Positions 60,394 through 64,000 of a stretch of 64,000 bases of DNA are shown here, in pieces; within the stretch, counting starts at the first letter, position 1; the number at the start of each line of letters is the position of its first letter. Made by a program: the position numbers and the translations under genes. The notes under the pieces are model-generated. The model did no database searches and had not been told where the DNA came from. It saw nothing but the letters and a program-made list of their open reading frames with translations. The stretch spans positions 744,001 to 808,000 of the forward strand of contig NZ_JAEQMU010000001.1 in assembly GCF_017908035.1 (NCBI RefSeq), in the 5' to 3' direction. The DNA is from Sphingobacterium tabacisoli. GTDB lineage: Bacteria; Bacteroidota; Bacteroidia; Sphingobacteriales; Sphingobacteriaceae.

Positions 60394-61434
60394 ATGAAAG
60401 AACACTATGATTATGATGAAATCCTCCTTGCACTGGAAGAGCCAAAGGAGGATTTTTATGAGACTCGGTCGAGATATATCAACCTGACTACCGACTTCGG
60501 ATTTAAACGTGTATTTGGTACGGAAGTGAATAAGGATTTATTGCTTTCTTTTTTGAATGGTCTTTTCGCAGGGCGTAAAGAAATCAAGGATCTGTACTTT
60601 AATAAAAACGAATTTGTCGGGGAGGGGGAAGATGTGGGAGGTATCATATTTGATCTGACCTGCACAGGCTCTAATGGCGAGCAGTTTGCTATCGAAGTGC
60701 AGCGTACCTCTCACCTCAATCTGAAACGGAGAATGCTGTACTATGGGAGTAAGATCATCTCGGATCAGGCTCCTAAAGGACGTAGAAGGGAATGGGACTA
60801 TAGGATTTCGGAGGTGTATGTGATTGTTGTGCTGGATGGTTTTTCGATTTCGGATGTTGATAATGTAGCTTATATTCATGATATCTGCCTGTGCAATAGG
60901 CAGACAGGCCAGGTATTTTATGATGAGTATGGATTTATTTACATTTCTTTAGTTAACTTTGTTAAACAAGAGTCTGATCTTCAGACTGATTTCGACTGTT
61001 GGCTTCATGTTTTGAAGAATATGTCCAAAATGGATAAATTGCCTGTGTATATGCGTAAGCCAATTTTTGAGAAGCTGTTCGATGTGGCTGAATATAGTAA
61101 AATGAAAACGGAGGATAAACAAATGTATGATGTTAGTTTAAAGCGTAAATGGGACGCGTATTCCATGGAGCAGACAAGGATTATTTTAGAAGAACGCGCT
61201 GTCGCTAGGGGACTTGAGAAGGGACTTGCTCAGGGGCTGGAACAAGGATTAGAACAAGGATTAGAACAGGGATTAGAGAAGGGATTAGAGAAGGGGCTTC
61301 AGCAAGGGCTTGAAAAAGGCCGCCAAGAAATGAAATTAGAGACGGCGAAGACAATGTTGGACAAAGGCTTTGATCCAAAGATGATAGCGGAGTTGCTCCA
61401 TCTGTCCGAATCGGAGATCGAGAAACTTAGATAA
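60394..61434 (+). CDS. Rpn-family PD-(D/E)XK nuclease / putative transposase
   Basis: A 346-residue protein of the PD-(D/E)XK transposase/Rpn group. Opening Thr-Asp-Phe-Gly-Phe-Lys-Arg-Val-Phe-Gly-Thr-Glu lies near 28-43, with the catalytic Asp in Ile-Ile-Phe-Asp-Leu-Thr and Glu-Val-Gln in Phe-Ala-Ile-Glu-Val-Gln-Arg near 85-104. Members are linked to RecA-independent recombination and often have variable tails. Here residues ~270-308 hold about ten Gly-Leu-Glu-(Gln/Lys) repeats, followed by a Leu-rich helical end. It stands alone. No terminal inverted repeats are seen around it, so it is not obviously an insertion sequence. Confidence 0.88.
   Translation: MKEHYDYDEILLALEEPKEDFYETRSRYINLTTDFGFKRVFGTEVNKDLLLSFLNGLFAGRKEIKDLYFNKNEFVGEGEDVGGIIFDLTCTGSNGEQFAIEVQRTSHLNLKRRMLYYGSKIISDQAPKGRRREWDYRISEVYVIVVLDGFSISDVDNVAYIHDICLCNRQTGQVFYDEYGFIYISLVNFVKQESDLQTDFDCWLHVLKNMSKMDKLPVYMRKPIFEKLFDVAEYSKMKTEDKQMYDVSLKRKWDAYSMEQTRIILEERAVARGLEKGLAQGLEQGLEQGLEQGLEKGLEKGLQQGLEKGRQEMKLETAKTMLDKGFDPKMIAELLHLSESEIEKLR
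61200..61322. repeat. short in-gene repeat encoding Gly-Leu-Glu-Gln/Lys
   Basis: About ten 12-base units of ggattagaacaa / gggcttgagaag type lie in tandem in frame within the Rpn-family gene. Several neighbours are identical, which suggests slippage-prone copy number. Confidence 0.85.
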
Positions 61435-61595
61435 TCGTTTTTTGATATGCCGCATCCAAGGCATGTCATTCTTCTACATAGCAGAAGCTCATTGCACCCC
61501 GTACTATAACCTGTAAATAACCGAATCAGAGCTTCTGAAAATCAATTTTCATGTCTTAAGTCCCATCCTTCCAAGAATCTGTCATTGATAGCTAT

Positions 61596-62588
61596 CTACT
61601 TGCTGAGAAGGACTCCGGTACTCTTAGAACGGACTTCGCTGGGCCGGTAGTTATAGTGTTGGAGAAATAGCTGGCTGAAATGGTGTGCATACTTGAATCC
61701 GCAGGAATAGGCGATTTCTTTGATGTCGGTGTCGGTGTGCAACAATAGGTGCAAGCCATGCTTTAACTTGTTTTTTCGGATATAACCAAATACAGTCTCC
61801 CCATAACGCTCTTTAAATGCTTTCTTTAGTTTGAATTCATTGATACCGAATGTGCGGCTTATCTTTTTCAAACTTAGATTCTCCGAAAAATGGCTGTCGA
61901 GATAGGTTTTGATATCCGACAGTATACGTAGATCCTCTTTTTTCCAGCAATGCTGTTCTACAGGTTCAACCCCGGCAGAGAACACGGAGAGGATAATCTC
62001 TATGGTCTTGCAGCGGATATAGTCGCCAGCAAACTCTCCGTGATAGGAGTGGGCTATAAGTTGATGTATCAAAGCCTCCTGTTCTAAAGTAATGGAAGCC
62101 GCCTCTCGGAAGAATGTCCATACCTCATGGGAGAAATGCTCCCTAAATGAGGAGTGGGCAAAACCCTGTGCTGATAGTAAGGTACATAGAAAATCCTCTT
62201 CGATATGGACATCCAGGACTTTGCGGGAGCACGCATAGTGCAGTGTGCCAGCGGTGGGGGGAAGGTAAATAAATTGCTGTTGCCCAGCAGACAGACTGAT
62301 CTGCCTTCCGTTTGTCGCCGTAAATATAGAGGAGCCTTCAATTTCAAACTGAAACTTGATCATATTCTCGGGATGATCTATAGAAAGATGAAATGGGGCA
62401 AGAACTGTCCAGTCTTGATAACATACGATAAACTGATTACAGTTTCGGTAATACATACTGCCCTGTACCACGTCATTGGCCAATAGTTTGTGCCTAAAAC
62501 CTTTTCGTGGCTCATCAGTAGTTTCCTTCGAAAATATCGATTTCAAAAGAGTGTCTCCATAAAACTCCCGTAAGGTTAGGTTCCTCAT
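61596..62588 (-). CDS. PchR-like AraC-family regulator
   Basis: A 330-residue regulator. A cupin-like N-terminal sensor (about 60-130) is followed by a C-terminal AraC domain (about 228-322) with Phe-Gly-Ile-Asn-Glu-Phe-Lys-Leu-Lys-Lys-Ala-Phe-Lys-Glu-Arg-Tyr-Gly and Ile-Lys-Glu-Ile-Ala-Tyr-Ser-Cys-Gly-Phe. The Phe-Lys-Leu-Lys recognition pattern is that of PchR/YbtA-type regulators, which activate siderophore receptor genes with the siderophore as ligand. It is divergent from a siderophore receptor gene across 103 bases, which supports that role. Confidence 0.85.
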   Translation of the reverse strand: MRNLTLREFYGDTLLKSIFSKETTDEPRKGFRHKLLANDVVQGSMYYRNCNQFIVCYQDWTVLAPFHLSIDHPENMIKFQFEIEGSSIFTATNGRQISLSAGQQQFIYLPPTAGTLHYACSRKVLDVHIEEDFLCTLLSAQGFAHSSFREHFSHEVWTFFREAASITLEQEALIHQLIAHSYHGEFAGDYIRCKTIEIILSVFSAGVEPVEQHCWKKEDLRILSDIKTYLDSHFSENLSLKKISRTFGINEFKLKKAFKERYGETVFGYIRKNKLKHGLHLLLHTDTDIKEIAYSCGFKYAHHFSQLFLQHYNYRPSEVRSKSTGVLLSK

Positions 62589-62648
62589 TTTGTCCGTTTT
62601 TTGATCTTTATAATCCTTAATCTGTTACCACTGGCGTAACAAAGTTAA

Positions 62649-62656
62649 TACTTTTG
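62649..62656 (+). promoter_or_regulatory. candidate Bacteroidota -7 element
   Basis: A tacttttg match to the TAnnTTTG consensus lies 36 bases before the receptor ATG in the AraC/receptor divergent region. No clear -33 TTTG is seen at the usual distance, as might be expected for an activator-dependent promoter. Confidence 0.35.
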
Positions 62657-62691
62657 CGGTGTTATCTATACTTATTCTAAATAAAAACAAG

Positions 62692-64000
62692 ATGCTTTAT
62701 AATTTATCAAGAATACAATGCTTGTTTACAGTGTTGACTGTACTACTGTGTGCCCCATTTTATGGAACGGCACAAAACCGAATAAAATTACTGGGAGAAG
62801 TGTATACGGCAGATGGCAGCCCGCTGGCCTATGCTAATGTCAAATTGAACGGAACACCCTATACCAGCCGTGTCGATGAGCAGGGAAACTTTGCTATGCA
62901 GGTACCCGAAGGCAATTATGTACTGTTTGTTACTTATGCCAACTATACGGTCATCGAGCAGGCTATTCAGGTCTCGGGACAAAGTACATTGACCCTCCCT
63001 CGTATCGTAGTGGCATCGCGCGCTAATGAACTGCGCGAAGTGGTCGTGTCGGATATCCAGAAAAATAAGTTTGCCCGTAAGGAAACAGACGATATCGCAC
63101 GGATGCCATTGGCCAACCTCCAGAATGCCCAGGCTTACTCGGTGATAAGCAAGGATTTTATGCAGGAGATAGCGGCTACTGATTATAATAGTGCGCTATC
63201 GCATGTACCAGGGGCTATCGTGACAACAGGAGTCAACGATAATGGCAATGGTATCAGCCTGCGGGGATTCTCGAATAGCGGTACTGGGAATACCAATATG
63301 GTACGTAATGGTCTACCGATCAATTCGAGGGCGATATCCGAAATCTTTAACCTGGAGAAGGTGGAAGTGATCAAGGGGCCTGCTGCTACATTGTTCGGGG
63401 CGGAGGTGACTTCGTATGGTGGTGTCATTAATAATGTGACCAAGCGTCCGTACGAGTCTTTTCGGGGTGAAGTGAACTATACCACAGGAAGCTTCGGTAT
63501 GAACAGGCTAACTGCCGACATCAATACCCCGCTGAACAGAGATCGTACAGCATTGGGAAGATTCAATGTGATGGGCATGCTGAACAATGGTTTTCAGAAT
63601 GAAGGTAAGGTGACTGCAATGGGATTCGCTACGAGTCTGGCTTTCAAAGCCGGTGAGAAGACCATGGTACGTTTTGATGCTGATGTTTATAATACCACAA
63701 AGCCGTTGGTGGCTTATCTGCGTAATACGGACCGATTGAGTTTTAACAATCTTAAAGAGTATGGGATGCCTTACGACCGCTCTATGACGTCCAATGATAT
63801 CGCAACCAATAGAACCAATGTGAATATCAGTGCAGAGATCGAACATCAGCTATCGGACAATTGGACTTCGCGTACTTCTTACCTGTATAACAATAGTGGG
63901 GATAAAGGTTCTGTTTTTATGGTTCCGATGGTGGTGGATGATACCCGTATCGAGCGCCGCTACCGGATATTTGATGATTATAACCTTAATTTTTCGGTGG
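62692..64000 (+). CDS. TonB-dependent siderophore receptor (5' part, cut by window end)
   Basis: The first 436 codons are in the window with no stop. The start ATG at 62692 gives a signal peptide (hydrophobic about 9-22, then Gly-Thr-Ala-Gln). A carboxypeptidase-regulatory-like domain follows (about 30-105, with Asp-Gly-Ser-Pro-Leu-Ala-Tyr-Ala-Asn-Val), then a plug with Ile-Ser-Leu-Arg-Gly-Phe near 187 and Val-Glu-Val-Ile-Lys-Gly-Pro-Ala-Ala-Thr-Leu-Phe-Gly near 223-235, then barrel strands. This is the FhuA/FecA-type siderophore receptor pattern, likely importing a ferric siderophore under control of the adjacent PchR-like regulator. Confidence 0.9.
   Translation, partial: MLYNLSRIQCLFTVLTVLLCAPFYGTAQNRIKLLGEVYTADGSPLAYANVKLNGTPYTSRVDEQGNFAMQVPEGNYVLFVTYANYTVIEQAIQVSGQSTLTLPRIVVASRANELREVVVSDIQKNKFARKETDDIARMPLANLQNAQAYSVISKDFMQEIAATDYNSALSHVPGAIVTTGVNDNGNGISLRGFSNSGTGNTNMVRNGLPINSRAISEIFNLEKVEVIKGPAATLFGAEVTSYGGVINNVTKRPYESFRGEVNYTTGSFGMNRLTADINTPLNRDRTALGRFNVMGMLNNGFQNEGKVTAMGFATSLAFKAGEKTMVRFDADVYNTTKPLVAYLRNTDRLSFNNLKEYGMPYDRSMTSNDIATNRTNVNISAEIEHQLSDNWTSRTSYLYNNSGDKGSVFMVPMVVDDTRIERRYRIFDDYNLNFSV

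Noticed and set aside
60394..61434. Insertion sequence
   Set aside because: The protein belongs to a transposase-annotated nuclease family, but no terminal inverted repeats or target duplication were seen around it.

Overview
The window reads as a chromosomal segment of a Bacteroidota bacterium, most likely Sphingobacteriaceae (Sphingobacterium-like). The evidence is a SusC/SusD/TlpA operon, a T9SS type-B sorting domain next to a PorP/SprF protein, DUF6520 and DUF6624 proteins, a PchR-like AraC regulator facing a siderophore receptor, and scarce Shine-Dalgarno sites. No rRNA, tRNA, CRISPR array, integrase or transposase gene was found.

Layout. 0-5.7 kb: secreted proteins, an S24-like gene remnant, an AbiEii/DUF6922 toxin-antitoxin pair, an alpha/beta hydrolase and a two-gene micro-operon of tiny membrane proteins. 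5.8-8.1 kb: a MazG-like pyrophosphohydrolase overlapping a PD-(D/E)XK nuclease-DUF2075 helicase. 8.3-34.5 kb: an AT-rich defence island read almost wholly from the minus strand. In transcription order from its right end it holds an XRE regulator with an unrecognised gene cluster; a RADAR system (rdrA, rdrB) followed by a PDDEXK_4 nuclease, a HEPN-like protein and a small protein; a DUF6161 membrane protein with a Shedu-type nuclease that carries a receiver-like N-terminus; a membrane coiled-coil protein and an SMC-like ATPase whose start codon is preceded by (TTAG)14; a putAbiC membrane protein; a complete ABC three-component (ABC-3C) system; and a two-gene pair with a possible nuclease. Diverged direct repeats at 15.35 and 30.14 kb bracket the RADAR-to-ATPase block. 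A second repeat pair (4.19 and 30.43 kb) includes a truncated copy of a tiny membrane gene.

34.5-50.9 kb: SusC (N-terminus expanded by palindromic repeats), SusD and TlpA; DUF6520; an AraC regulator; several hypotheticals; a phage-like set of a holin-like protein, a CHAP peptidoglycan hydrolase (5' end expanded by 210-bp repeats) and a u-spanin-like lipoprotein; an AAA/DUF4143 ATPase; and an orphan HipB-like regulator. 51.7-58.1 kb: a giant T9SS-secreted adhesin-like protein with 11 near-identical 237-bp MBG repeats and its PorP/SprF partner. 58.2-64 kb: LysR regulator, ParB-like protein, MdaB-like flavoprotein, an Rpn-family nuclease, a PchR-like AraC regulator, and the start of a TonB-dependent siderophore receptor cut by the window end.

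The central theme is a stacked antiphage island: nucleotide deamination (RADAR), several PD-(D/E)XK nucleases, SMC-like ATPase sensors and membrane-anchored effectors in long co-directional runs. The most novel-looking parts are the 15.6-24.2 kb block downstream of RADAR and the 30.7-34.5 kb cluster.
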